Below are positions 28,264 to 36,763 of a DNA stretch of 64,000 bases, in pieces (within the stretch, counting starts at the first letter, position 1; every line of letters starts with the position of its first letter). The DNA comes from Microbacterium sp. MYb66 (GTDB taxonomy: Bacteria > Actinomycetota > Actinomycetes > Actinomycetales > Microbacteriaceae). A program made the position numbers and the translations under genes. The notes below the pieces were generated by a model, which worked only from the letters and a program-made list of their open reading frames with translations, had not been told where the DNA came from and ran no database searches. The stretch lies in NCBI RefSeq assembly GCF_002979435.1, contig NZ_PCOV01000002.1, positions 1 to 64,000 on the forward strand, read 5' to 3'.

Positions 28264-28392
28264 GGAATGTTCCTTCTGGTGCTGTGCGGTGTTCGGGTAG
28301 GTGATTCAGCGCTCAGTCTCACCTGAGGTCATGCGGCATCACCCCTCGGTCGACTCGCGCGGAAAGGCGACGTAACCGAGCGCAATGAAGGC

Positions 28393-29577
28393 TCACGACT
28401 CGGGGTCGAGGCGGGGCAGCAGCAGCTCTGCGACGGTGGTGGCCTCCTCGGCGAGCGGCCACCCCGAGAAGATGAAGGTGTCGACGGCGGGCACTGCGCT
28501 CTGGATCCTCGAGATCGATCCGTGCACATCGTCCGGCGATCCCAGCAGGTACACACCGGCCCCTTCTCCCATGATGTCGAAGGCGCTCCACGGCGTGAGG
28601 CCGGCGAAGACGCCGGGTTCGAGTTCGAGTTCATCGACGGTGGGGAGCCGACCGGCAAGGATCCGGTCCACGATGACCTGACGTCTCGCGTCCGGGGCCG
28701 TGAAGTCCGCGAGGCCCGAAGCTCCCTTGCTCAGGGCACGCACCCGCGCCTCCAGTCGATCCCGCGTGTGCTCGACGCCGGTGGCCTCGATCTGCTCCAC
28801 GAATCTGTCGATCGCCTCCTGACGCCGCGGGCGCACGATCACGCTGCCGTGCACGCCGAGTCCGCGGAACTTCCGTCCGTGACGCGCGGCCGCCGCTGCA
28901 CCCCCGGCGAACTGCGCGCGCAGGGCCTCGGTCTCCCGCAGATGCGCGAGGTACACCTCGACGACCCGTCCGGCGTGATCCTGCCCCGCCGGCGACGCCC
29001 CCGCGCCCCACAGGGGCGCGTGCGGCTCCTGCACCGGGGCGATCGGCTCCGCCGACTGCTGCCGGAACGGGCGGTACTCGAGCGGTTCGAAGGAGTCGGA
29101 GAAAGCCCGACGGAACGTGTCACGCGCGAGGTAGGTTTCCTCGTACGATGGCTCCTTCCCCTCGTAGGCCTCGACGAACAGCCTCCAGTACTGCGCGCTC
29201 AGCGCGTATCTCTCATCGTGCGGTACGGGGAGCCCGTACGTCTGGATGCGCGGATCGATGCCGTTCACCAGGTTCAGCAGCAGCCGTCCCCCGGTGTGCT
29301 GATCGAACGTGAGGATCTGCTCAGCCAGAAGCCGAGGCGCCGTCAGCCCCGGATAGAACGGGATCAGGAAGCGGAGACGCTGCGTGCGGTGCGCGATCTG
29401 CGCGATCGTCAGGAACGAGTCCTGCGAGTAGGTGCCCTGAAGCGCGCCGTAGAAGGGCAGAGTATCGAGGTGCGCGGCGAGGTCGCCCACGCTCTCGACA
29501 CCGCCGGGAGGTCGCGACTCCTTCACCCAGGGGGTGAGTCCGTCGTAGGGGCTGAGGTACCAGAGGATCTTGGTCAT
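28393..29577 (-). CDS. LLM class flavin-dependent monooxygenase, SsuD-like (copy 1)
   Basis: A 394-residue luciferase-like monooxygenase. It uses reduced flavin and O2, probably to cleave a C-S bond. Seen: LRFLIPFYPGLTAPRLLAEQ near 73-92, GRLLLNLVNG near 101-110, WGAGASPAGQDHAG near 203-216 and the terminal FIFSGWPLAEEA, which parallels the FLLSGYPxxEEA ending of SsuD. It is paralogous to the gene at 34654, sharing these motifs nearly word for word. The ATG at 29577 gives the family-typical KILWY opening. It lies 14 nt after the MetX-like gene and upstream of the SsuABC-type importer. Confidence 0.87.
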   Translation of the reverse strand: MTKILWYLSPYDGLTPWVKESRPPGGVESVGDLAAHLDTLPFYGALQGTYSQDSFLTIAQIAHRTQRLRFLIPFYPGLTAPRLLAEQILTFDQHTGGRLLLNLVNGIDPRIQTYGLPVPHDERYALSAQYWRLFVEAYEGKEPSYEETYLARDTFRRAFSDSFEPLEYRPFRQQSAEPIAPVQEPHAPLWGAGASPAGQDHAGRVVEVYLAHLRETEALRAQFAGGAAAAARHGRKFRGLGVHGSVIVRPRRQEAIDRFVEQIEATGVEHTRDRLEARVRALSKGASGLADFTAPDARRQVIVDRILAGRLPTVDELELEPGVFAGLTPWSAFDIMGEGAGVYLLGSPDDVHGSISRIQSAVPAVDTFIFSGWPLAEEATTVAELLLPRLDPES

Positions 29578-29591
29578 GCGCGGCTTTCGGT

Positions 29592-30767
29592 TCAGACGGC
29601 GGACAGTTCCGCGGGACGGGTGGCTGAGGTGCGCGGGGTGGAGCCGGCGAGGAATGCGCCGATCGCGTCCCCCATCCACTCCTGCGCGATGAGGAACGAG
29701 TCGTGACCGTGCGGACTCTCCAGCACGAGAGGTTCGCGTCCTGTCACGCTCGACGGCGCGAGCCGGGTGATCTCGCGCTGCTGCGCGACGGGGAAGAGAC
29801 GGTCACTGTCGATGCCGATCACCAGCAGCGGGGTGTCCACCGCAGAGAGCGCCTCGGCGAGTCCGCCACGGCCTCGGCCGATGTCATGCGTGTTCTTCGC
29901 ATCCACGAGCGTGACGAACGCGTGCGCGTCGAAGGTCTCCGCGAAACGGGCTGCCTGCTTCCTGGCATGGCTCTCCACGGCGAACTCCTCGCCGTCTGAT
30001 CGTTCCGCTGTGCGGCCGAACCGGACGTGGAGTTCGCCCTGACCGCGATAGTTCAGCATCCCCAGCCGACGGGCGAGCGCGAGTCCGGCACGAGGGCGGG
30101 CGCCCGAGGCGAGGTAGTCCCCGTCTGCATAGTCGGGGTCGGCGCGGACGACGTCGATCTGCAATGAGTTGGTCGCGATCTGCTCCGCGTCGGTGATAGC
30201 GGGAGCGGCCACCACGGCGACGCGGTCCACCCTGTCGGAGGCGACGAGCAACTCCAGCGCCTGCATCCCGCCGAACGAGAGGCCGAGCGCCCCCGCCCAG
30301 CGCTCGATGCGGAGAGCATCGGCCAGTCGCTCGCTCGCCGCGGCGAGATCGCGGATCGTCAGGCGCGGAAAGCGCCCGCCCCACACCCGCCCGTCGGGAC
30401 CGAGGGATCTCGCGGCGGTCGAGCCATGGCTGCCACCCAGAGCATCGACGACCACGACACACCACCGATCCGTATCGATGCCGCGTCCAGGACCGAGGGC
30501 CCGGCTCCACCACCCCGATCGGCGATCCCCCGGACGGTCGGCGGCATGCGTGTCGGCGCTGAGGCCCGGGAGGAGGAGCACCGCATTGCGACCGTCGACG
30601 GCGAGCCGTCCGAAGATCTCGACCCTCAGTGTCGCTCCGGGGAGCACGATCCCGCTCTCGAGCCGCAGGTCCCCGATCACTACGTCGGCGATCCTGTGCG
30701 ACTCGTCCGCCGTCGGCGACAGGGAGGACAGGACGCTCGCGGATGCGCCGTGACGGTGTGACGGCAT
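29592..30767 (-). CDS. MetX-like O-acyltransferase (alpha/beta hydrolase fold)
   Basis: A 391-residue alpha/beta-hydrolase-fold protein of the homoserine O-acetyltransferase (MetX) family. Catalytic triad candidates are S164 in GLSFGGMQA, Asp in VIGIDSDRLFP and His in SPHGHDSFL. The elbow differs from the common GGSMGGMQ, so the acceptor (homoserine, serine or another alcohol) is uncertain. The sequence is also interrupted by low-similarity N-terminal residues. The start at 30767 has GGAAGGA 5-6 nt upstream; an ATG at 30782 overlaps that site and is less likely. As first gene before an LLM monooxygenase and a sulfonate-type importer, it probably makes an activated acceptor for sulfide or thiol assimilation. 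Confidence 0.82.
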   Translation of the reverse strand: MPSHRHGASASVLSSLSPTADESHRIADVVIGDLRLESGIVLPGATLRVEIFGRLAVDGRNAVLLLPGLSADTHAADRPGDRRSGWWSRALGPGRGIDTDRWCVVVVDALGGSHGSTAARSLGPDGRVWGGRFPRLTIRDLAAASERLADALRIERWAGALGLSFGGMQALELLVASDRVDRVAVVAAPAITDAEQIATNSLQIDVVRADPDYADGDYLASGARPRAGLALARRLGMLNYRGQGELHVRFGRTAERSDGEEFAVESHARKQAARFAETFDAHAFVTLVDAKNTHDIGRGRGGLAEALSAVDTPLLVIGIDSDRLFPVAQQREITRLAPSSVTGREPLVLESPHGHDSFLIAQEWMGDAIGAFLAGSTPRTSATRPAELSAV

Positions 30768-30962
30768 GCGCGTTCCTTCCATTCTCCGGGCGATCGTCGT
30801 CACACTATGGGGGCGCGTCGCCACGAACCAGGCGGAGGAGCGTCGATGACGATCCGCGTCTGCGTATGACGAGGGGTGACGACGCCGCTGCGACCGACGG
30901 GGTCGAGGCTCTACTCTGACCACCTCGCGGCGCCCCGGCCGGGAGCACCCAGGAGAGGCGCG

Positions 30963-31766
30963 ATGACAGCCACGCTCGACAGCGATCTCGAGACCGCTCA
31001 CGCCGCATGGCACCGTTCGGTGGAGCAGCGACGCACGGCCCCGCACGGCCCGCTGAGCACCACGAGCCTGGAATGGCTGCGTCCGGGAGAGCAGCTGCTC
31101 GACCACGTCCCCGGCGCGTGGTCGCTTCATCCGGACGGTCGGATCTCGGTCCACTTCGCCCTCGCCGACGGCGTCGCCGACGAGAACCTCGAGCCGGTGC
31201 AGGCAGTGGTGCTCGGGCCGTTCGCACGGAACGAGGGAGCACTCCTCGCCTGGCGCGGATGCCGGATCGACGTCGCAGAACGCGGCGGTGAGATCGCGGT
31301 GCGGGTGCGCGACCCCGATTCGAAGGATCGACGGGACTATCGCGGCACCGAGACCTTCCCCCCGCTCTCCCGGTGGGTCATCACGGGGAGGTTCCTCCCG
31401 GCAGCGCGGCAGGAGGTCCTCGTCGACACCGCCGTCTCCGGATCACAGCAGGGATACTCGTCTCCCGGGGTCGTCGAGTTCGAGATCGAGGGCGAACCGC
31501 ATCGGCTGACGCTGTTCCCCGGAGCCGGCGCCCGGCGCGCCCGCGCCCTGTTCGCGGACGGCACGAGCGGTGAACGGACTCATCCCTCGGGAAGGTCCGT
31601 GGAGGTCGTGCTCGGCCAGGACGGCGCGGCCATGATCGACTTCACGAGGGCGACCAACCCGCCGTGCGCATACTCCGACAACGCGACGTGTCCGTTCCCC
31701 CCGCCGGAGAACCGACTCGCCGTCCGGATCGAGGCCGGCGAGCTGAGACCTCGGATCCCGAGCTGA
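30963..31766 (+). CDS. DUF1684 family protein
   Basis: A 267-residue protein of the DUF1684 family; function not known. The family end motif is clear: PPCAYSDNATCPFPPPENRL near 233-252, and the middle carries EIEGEPHRLTLFPG. No signal peptide or membrane segment. The ATG at 30963 has AGGAGAGG 4 nt upstream, and a TACTCT -10-like box lies about 45 nt upstream. It is the only plus-strand gene inside the minus-strand sulfur block, divergent from metX-like and convergent with an LLM gene. Whether it belongs to that pathway is unknown. Confidence 0.87.
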   Translation: MTATLDSDLETAHAAWHRSVEQRRTAPHGPLSTTSLEWLRPGEQLLDHVPGAWSLHPDGRISVHFALADGVADENLEPVQAVVLGPFARNEGALLAWRGCRIDVAERGGEIAVRVRDPDSKDRRDYRGTETFPPLSRWVITGRFLPAARQEVLVDTAVSGSQQGYSSPGVVEFEIEGEPHRLTLFPGAGARRARALFADGTSGERTHPSGRSVEVVLGQDGAAMIDFTRATNPPCAYSDNATCPFPPPENRLAVRIEAGELRPRIPS

Positions 31767-31800
31767 GGCCGCGGATCATCAGCGGACGTCGGATGCGCGT

Positions 31801-32832
31801 TCAGCGTCGAGGCGTCCACCCCAGGGCCGGCCCGACCTCCTCGGCCAGGACCCGGAGGATGTGCCGGTAGTCTTCCCGACCGAACTGGAAGGGCAGCTCG
31901 AACAGCAGCTCGTCCGCGGCCTGCACGGCCGCATCCAGGCGGAGCGCGTCGACGATCGACGCGGTCGACCCGAGCACATCGGGTGCGATGATCGTGCGGC
32001 GCTCACCCTGCGGCTGCCGCGTCCGCGGGGTGCGCGCGTCCACATACGACGCGAAGCGCGCGCGCTGCTCATCCGTCGCACCGTCGGTGGGGATGACCAC
32101 GCGTCCCACCGAGACCACTGCTTCCTCTCCTGCCGCGTGCACGCTCCGGAAGAGATCGATCTGTTCCCGTTGCACGGTGGTGAAGACCTCTGAGTTCTCT
32201 GCGGTGGAAATGTTGCTCACCAGCAGCTTGAAGCCGGCCTCTCCCGCCCACCGCGCGGAGCGGAGGGATCCCGCGCCATACCAGAGACGCTCGGCGAGGC
32301 CCGGGCTGTGCGGTTCGACCCGATCGGACGAGAACTCTCCCACGCCGCCAAGCCCGATCGCCCGCTCGCCGCCCTCGGTCACCGGGACACCGGCGAGGAA
32401 GGACCGGATGCGCTCGACGCGGTCGTAGCTGATGTCCTCCTCCTGCCAACGCGGGCCGAGGATGCGTTCGCTGACACTGTCGTCGTGCTTCGCCTTGCCC
32501 ACGCTCAGGCCCGGCTGCAGCCGTCCGCCCGAGAGGATGTCGGCCAGCGCGAGGTCCTCGGCGAGACGCAGGGGCGACTCATAGATCGTGGGGATCACGG
32601 CCGTACCCAGGTCGATCCGCGAGGTGCGCTGCGCCGCGGCGGAGAGGAAGACCGCGGCGCTCGGCACCCCGTACTGGATGTGCCGCGTGCGGATCCATCC
32701 GCCGTCGAGCCCGAGCTCCTCCGCGTAGGCGAAGAGGTCGAGCGCGTCCTCGAGACCCGCAGCCGGATCGTCACGCGTGAACGGGACGATGTGCAGGAAG
32801 CTCAGCTTCTTCGGAGTGCGGGCGGTGCTCAT
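31801..32832 (-). CDS. LLM class flavin-dependent oxidoreductase (luciferase-like)
   Basis: A 343-residue luciferase-like enzyme of a different subfamily from the two SsuD-like genes. Seen: GWIRTRHIQYGVPSAAVFL near 45-63, TSRIDLGTAVIPTIYESPLR near 70-89, ILSGGRLQPGLSVG near 100-113 and WYGAGSLRSARWAGEAGFKL near 185-204. Reduced flavin is the expected cofactor and the substrate is unknown. The ATG at 32832 overlaps the GNAT stop as ATGA, making it third in a tightly coupled unit: cysteine-synthase-like enzyme, GNAT, LLM. That order resembles routes that N-acetylate an S-alkyl-cysteine before oxidative C-S cleavage (inference). Confidence 0.87.
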   Translation of the reverse strand: MSTARTPKKLSFLHIVPFTRDDPAAGLEDALDLFAYAEELGLDGGWIRTRHIQYGVPSAAVFLSAAAQRTSRIDLGTAVIPTIYESPLRLAEDLALADILSGGRLQPGLSVGKAKHDDSVSERILGPRWQEEDISYDRVERIRSFLAGVPVTEGGERAIGLGGVGEFSSDRVEPHSPGLAERLWYGAGSLRSARWAGEAGFKLLVSNISTAENSEVFTTVQREQIDLFRSVHAAGEEAVVSVGRVVIPTDGATDEQRARFASYVDARTPRTRQPQGERRTIIAPDVLGSTASIVDALRLDAAVQAADELLFELPFQFGREDYRHILRVLAEEVGPALGWTPRR

Positions 32833-33365
32833 GCGTGATTCTCCTGAAGGGATGGGATCGTATCGATATCGACCAGGAAGGCGTGCAGCTCCAGGACCTT
32901 ACGGCCGTCGATCCACAGCCCGTCGCGCTCCGGGTCTCGATGGAAGCCGGTGGCCAGATAGAGGGCGTGCGCTCCGGTCATCTGCGGGGCGCTCTTGAGG
33001 AAGACACGCGGGATCCCGCGCTCACGTGCGAGCTCGATCACATGCCGTGTCAGCGCCGCGCCCAGTCCACGCCGACGCGCCTGCGGGGCGACGGCCAGCA
33101 GGCGGAAGGTCAGGTCCTCCGGCCCCGCATCCTCCATCAAGGGGGACCCGCCGGCGCTGGCCGTGGTGACGGAGCCGAGGATCTCGCCCTTCTCGGCGTC
33201 GACGGCCACCCACACGTCGTAGGCCTGAGCACGGTTGCGCGCGAGGCGCATGGGATCGTCCCCGTGTTCGCGGGGTCCGTAGTCGTGCTCGTATGCCGAC
33301 CGGATGAACTCATCGATGCGCTCGTACTCGTCGTCGGCCGCGAGTCGGATCTGCACCGCGGTCAT
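32829..33365 (-). CDS. GNAT family N-acetyltransferase in sulfur operon
   Basis: A 178-residue GNAT. The acetyl-CoA loop is VAPQARRRGLGAALTRHVIE near 94-113, and FLKSAPQMTGAHALYLATGF near 125-144 is the C-terminal core. The ATG at 33365 overlaps the cysteine-synthase-like stop as ATGA, and its own stop overlaps the LLM start the same way. In Bacillus, paired N-acetyltransferases and LLM monooxygenases salvage sulfur from S-modified cysteines. This gene could do the first step here, but substrate cannot be read from sequence. Confidence 0.85.
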   Translation of the reverse strand: MTAVQIRLAADDEYERIDEFIRSAYEHDYGPREHGDDPMRLARNRAQAYDVWVAVDAEKGEILGSVTTASAGGSPLMEDAGPEDLTFRLLAVAPQARRRGLGAALTRHVIELARERGIPRVFLKSAPQMTGAHALYLATGFHRDPERDGLWIDGRKVLELHAFLVDIDTIPSLQENHA

Positions 33366-34420
33366 GGAGCGGGCACGTACTTGTCGGCGATCTCCGAGAA
33401 GCCGTTGGCGCGCAGCCAATCCGGGTTGTACTCGCGGGTGACGTAGTCACGCCCACTGTCCGCCGAGAACGACACGATCACCGACCCCGGGTCTACTTCC
33501 TTCGCCAGTTCGACGGCGACGAGGAGACTGAGGATCGAGGTGGGTCCCAGCACGAGGCCTTCCGTGCGCGCCACGTGCCAGCCGTAGTCGATGACCTCGG
33601 CTTTGGACCGCGTCTCGATCCGGTCGATGAGGTCGAGATCGATGTTCTCGGGAAAGTCCCGCTCCAGCTCCTGCCAGCCGTCGCGTCGTTCGAAGTAGGC
33701 GCGCAGGTTCGACTTGTCGACCTTCTCCGTCCAGTCCGTCGCGATGATCTGCAGGTCGGGCCGCCTCGAGCGGAGGTAGCGACCGGTTCCGCTGACGGTT
33801 CCCCCGGTGGCGACGGCGGCGATCCAGTGGCTCACGCCCCCTGCCGTCTGCTCCCAGATCTCGGGCCCTGTCGACTCCTCGTGCGAGGACGGGTTGTACG
33901 CCGTCGAGGCTTGACGAGCCCACCAGTTCGACGGGTCCTCGCGTTCGTAGCGCGCTGCGATCGCCTCCCAGTTCTCGGGATGATCGGTGGGAACGTCGTT
34001 GCGCCCGGGGACGATGTCGGCGCCGAGGAAGCGCAGCAGGTTCGCCTTCTCGGGCGAGAGGGTCGCGTTGGCGACGATCGTGACCGGATGCCCGGTCGCG
34101 AGTCCGGCGAGCGCGTAGCCGATGGCCGTGTTGCCCGCGCCGAAGTCGACGATGCGCTGACCTTCGGCGAGCTCGCCTGCGGCGATAGCCGAGCGCACGA
34201 TGTTCACGCCGATGCGATCTTTGCTCGATCCTCCGATGTTGAACTGATCGAGCTTGACGTAGATCGTGCCGGGGGCATCCGGCGCGAGCCTGTTGACACG
34301 GACGAGCGGAGTTCCCCCCACCAGCTCGAGGACGTCGTCGACGACCGGTGCGTCACGCGGATCGCGGAAGCCCTGGGGGAGGCTCCAGCGGCCTCCCGTC
34401 TCGGTACTGGTGTCGGTCAC
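33362..34420 (-). CDS. Cysteine synthase / cystathionine beta-synthase family PLP enzyme
   Basis: A 352-residue fold-type II PLP enzyme. The PLP lysine is K67 in NIGGSSKDRIG. The substrate loop reads GAGNTAIGYALAGLATG where cysteine synthases usually have TSGNTG, and the phosphate loop is ATGGTVSGTGRYLRSRRP. It probably joins sulfide or a thiol to an activated serine, or runs the reverse lyase reaction. The start is GTG at 34420 with AGGGAG 6 nt upstream; an ATG at 34438 overlaps that ribosome site and has none of its own. First gene of a three-gene ATGA-coupled unit with GNAT and LLM. Confidence 0.87.
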   Translation of the reverse strand: MTDTSTETGGRWSLPQGFRDPRDAPVVDDVLELVGGTPLVRVNRLAPDAPGTIYVKLDQFNIGGSSKDRIGVNIVRSAIAAGELAEGQRIVDFGAGNTAIGYALAGLATGHPVTIVANATLSPEKANLLRFLGADIVPGRNDVPTDHPENWEAIAARYEREDPSNWWARQASTAYNPSSHEESTGPEIWEQTAGGVSHWIAAVATGGTVSGTGRYLRSRRPDLQIIATDWTEKVDKSNLRAYFERRDGWQELERDFPENIDLDLIDRIETRSKAEVIDYGWHVARTEGLVLGPTSILSLLVAVELAKEVDPGSVIVSFSADSGRDYVTREYNPDWLRANGFSEIADKYVPAP

Positions 34421-34653
34421 TGGTGGCTCCCTAAGCATGGTCGAGCGGCAACCTCAGCAGAGTAGGACGGTCGGGACCGCGCGTCGGTGCCCCGATGTCG
34501 TCCACCGTCATCTGATGAAAGACGGCGTAACAAGTCAGGGCCTCCGATGGGCCCCGGTTACCCCGGATTGCACGGGCGCGGAGCCCCCCGTCGCGTGCGC
34601 CCTAGCATCGCCATAGGCCGGAGAGACCGCGCCTGCATCCGTCAGGAGAGTCG
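34421..34653. promoter_or_regulatory. Divergent control region of the organosulfur genes
   Basis: A 233-nt region between the minus-strand cysteine-synthase unit and the plus-strand LLM/hydrolase unit. It contains the perfect short dyad TCATCTGATGA (34508-34518, centre 34513) and TAGCAT (34603-34608) about 46 nt before the TTG start. A regulator acting on both units could bind here. The GGCAACCT at 34448 recalls SAM riboswitches but lacks the supporting stems. Confidence 0.4.
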
Positions 34654-35850
34654 TTGTCCACCATCCCCGGAACCAAGATCCTCTGGTACCTGAAGCACAT
34701 CGACGGCCGTCATCCGTGGACGGCGGCGGGCCGGTACGAGCCGGACTTCGGTCGACTGATCCGTACCGCCAAGGCCCTGGACCAGTCCGGGTTCTACGGT
34801 GCCCTGCACGGCACGTCGAACAATGATCCGCTGGTATCGGTCGCCGCCCTGATCGCCGCCACGGAGCGGCTGCGATTCCTGATCCCGGTGTACCCGGGCC
34901 TCACCAATCCGCGCCTCCTCGCCAAGCAGGCTCTGACCTTTGATCAGTACTCCGGTGGCCGCCTGCTGATCAACATCGTCAACGGGCAGGATCCGCAGCT
35001 GCGCCCGTACGGGCAACTCGTCCCGCACGAGCGCAGGTATGCGCAGAGCGTGGAGTACTGGCGCCTGTTCACCTCCTTCTACGAGGGCGGACCAGGGGTC
35101 TATGACGGCACGTATCTCGACACGAGGCACGTGACGGGTGACAAGACCCAGGTCGGCGCCCCGATCTCGGCCGACCATCTCGCCGGCATCCCGTACGGGC
35201 CGTTCCAGACGCCGCACGTTCCTCTTTGGGGCGCGGGAGCGTCGCCAGCCGGGCAGGACCACGCGGGCCAGATCGTCGAGGTGTACCTGTCGTTTCTCCG
35301 TGGATTCGACGCCGTCGCCGCCCAGGTGCGCGCGGCGCGCGCGGCCGCGGCTCGGCACGGGCGGGAGTTCCAAGGCGTCGGGATCCACGGCTCGCTCATC
35401 GTCCGTCGCACGACCCGTCAGGCGGAGGACGCGTTCTACGAGGGGCTCGCCGCGGTGGGGGCGGAGCAGTTCGCCGCCGACACGGATGAGCGGATCCGCC
35501 GCACGACGGGTGGCACGTTCGACCTGTCGACGTTCGTCGCCCCCGATGCACAACGCCAGGGATGGATCGACGCCCTGCGCGCCGGTCGGCTGCCGACGCT
35601 CGACGAACTGCGGATCGAGCCCGGTGTCTACGCGGGTCTGACCGAGTTCATCCCGCTCCTCGACTACTCCGGCGGGGGCGCGGCGACGTACCTGGTCGGC
35701 GCGGGCGAGGAAGTCGCGGCGCGGCTGCGGCGCTACCGCACCGAGATCCCCGGTGTCGACCGCTTCATCTTCTCGGGCTGGCCGCTCGAGGAGGAAGCGC
35801 TGCAGGTTGCCGACCACCTCTTCCCGTACATCGACGATCTGGAGTCCTGA
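34654..35850 (+). CDS. LLM class flavin-dependent monooxygenase, SsuD-like (copy 2)
   Basis: A 398-residue paralogue of the LLM gene at 28393. Shared blocks include TKILWYL near the start, LRFLIPVYPGLTNPRLLAKQ, GRLLINIVNGQDPQLRPYG, WGAGASPAGQDHAGQIVEVY and FIFSGWPLEEEA at the end. It should use reduced flavin and oxygen on a sulfonate or sulfone-like compound. The start codon is TTG at 34654, supported by AGGAGAG 3 nt upstream. It is followed after one base by an alpha/beta hydrolase gene. Confidence 0.87.
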   Translation: MSTIPGTKILWYLKHIDGRHPWTAAGRYEPDFGRLIRTAKALDQSGFYGALHGTSNNDPLVSVAALIAATERLRFLIPVYPGLTNPRLLAKQALTFDQYSGGRLLINIVNGQDPQLRPYGQLVPHERRYAQSVEYWRLFTSFYEGGPGVYDGTYLDTRHVTGDKTQVGAPISADHLAGIPYGPFQTPHVPLWGAGASPAGQDHAGQIVEVYLSFLRGFDAVAAQVRAARAAAARHGREFQGVGIHGSLIVRRTTRQAEDAFYEGLAAVGAEQFAADTDERIRRTTGGTFDLSTFVAPDAQRQGWIDALRAGRLPTLDELRIEPGVYAGLTEFIPLLDYSGGGAATYLVGAGEEVAARLRRYRTEIPGVDRFIFSGWPLEEEALQVADHLFPYIDDLES

Positions 35851-35851
35851 G

Positions 35852-36688
35852 ATGACCGCTGCCGCGACGATCCCCCTCGCGACCGGGGACCATGTGTTCG
35901 CCGCGCGAGACAGCGGAGAGCTCCTGCTCACCGTTCACGCCTCCGAGCGCGTCCCCCCGACGTCCGTGCTGCTGTACCTGCACGGAGGCGGATGGGCGGG
36001 AGGCGACCGGTCCCCCGATAACCTTCGCACCCGGCTCCTGCCCCTCACCGAGCTCGGCGTCGTCGTGGTGTCCGCCGACTATCGCCTCAGCGGTGTCGCC
36101 GTATGGCCGGCGCAGCTGCTCGACGCCGGCGACGCCGTCGAGTGGATCGCGGAATCGTTCCCCGGTCTCCCGGTGTTCGTCTCCGGCTCGTCGGCCGGCG
36201 GTCACCTGGCCGCGCTCCTCGGTCTCGGCGCGTGGGAACGGCTCGTGGGGCGGCCCCACACGCGCAGCCCAGCGGGCGTCGTGACGTATGCGACGGTCGC
36301 CGACCCCTATCAGTGGGACGAGGAGCGGCTGCAGCAGCCCCTTCCCGTTCCCGGCACGTTCGCGCACTGGTCGTACTCACGTCACGGGCAATGGCCGCCG
36401 GGGGGCCTTGGCCGCAAGCTCCTCGACGGCGCGGATCTGTCGGTGTCGCCGCGCGTGTACAACCATGTCTCCACCGACCCGGTGCCCTTCCTCATCGTGC
36501 ATGGAGACAGGGACACATGCGTCTCCTACGACGAGAGCATCCAGCTCTTCGACACGCTCTCCGCGCGCGGGGGTCGCGCCTGGCTCCTGGGGGTGGCGGG
36601 AGCCGATCATGAGGACGCCGCCTTCGACGAGCCCATCGTGCGAGGCGCGGTGGCGTCGTTCATCGCGCAGTTCCGCGCGACCCCGTAG
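35852..36688 (+). CDS. Alpha/beta hydrolase (esterase/lipase, HSL/kynurenine formamidase-like)
   Basis: A 278-residue alpha/beta hydrolase. The oxyanion motif HGGGWAGGDRSPDN is near 45-58, nucleophile elbow VSGSSAGGHLAALLG near 111-125 (Ser in GSSAG), acid in IVHGDRDTCVS and His in AGADHEDAAF. It should hydrolyse an ester, thioester or amide. TGAGATG joins it to the SsuD-like gene, so both are co-translated. An amidase or deacylase acting after oxidation of an N-acetylated organosulfur compound is possible but only inference. Nothing marks it as secreted. Confidence 0.85.
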   Translation: MTAAATIPLATGDHVFAARDSGELLLTVHASERVPPTSVLLYLHGGGWAGGDRSPDNLRTRLLPLTELGVVVVSADYRLSGVAVWPAQLLDAGDAVEWIAESFPGLPVFVSGSSAGGHLAALLGLGAWERLVGRPHTRSPAGVVTYATVADPYQWDEERLQQPLPVPGTFAHWSYSRHGQWPPGGLGRKLLDGADLSVSPRVYNHVSTDPVPFLIVHGDRDTCVSYDESIQLFDTLSARGGRAWLLGVAGADHEDAAFDEPIVRGAVASFIAQFRATP

Positions 36689-36763
36689 CCCGCCACGATG
36701 CGCGCCGCCAAAACCCCGCACACTCATCGGTGAGCGAGGTCTCGACGAGGCGCTCCGCACCGC

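Noticed and set aside
28264..28392. Possible Cys-rich leader peptide before the SsuA-type gene
   Set aside because: Only a six-codon frame without Cys was found. The gap holds no convincing attenuator.
34440..34560. Possible SAM or S-box riboswitch upstream of the sulfur genes (GGCAACCT at 34448)
   Set aside because: The surrounding stems needed for SAM-I/IV aptamers could not be drawn on either strand.
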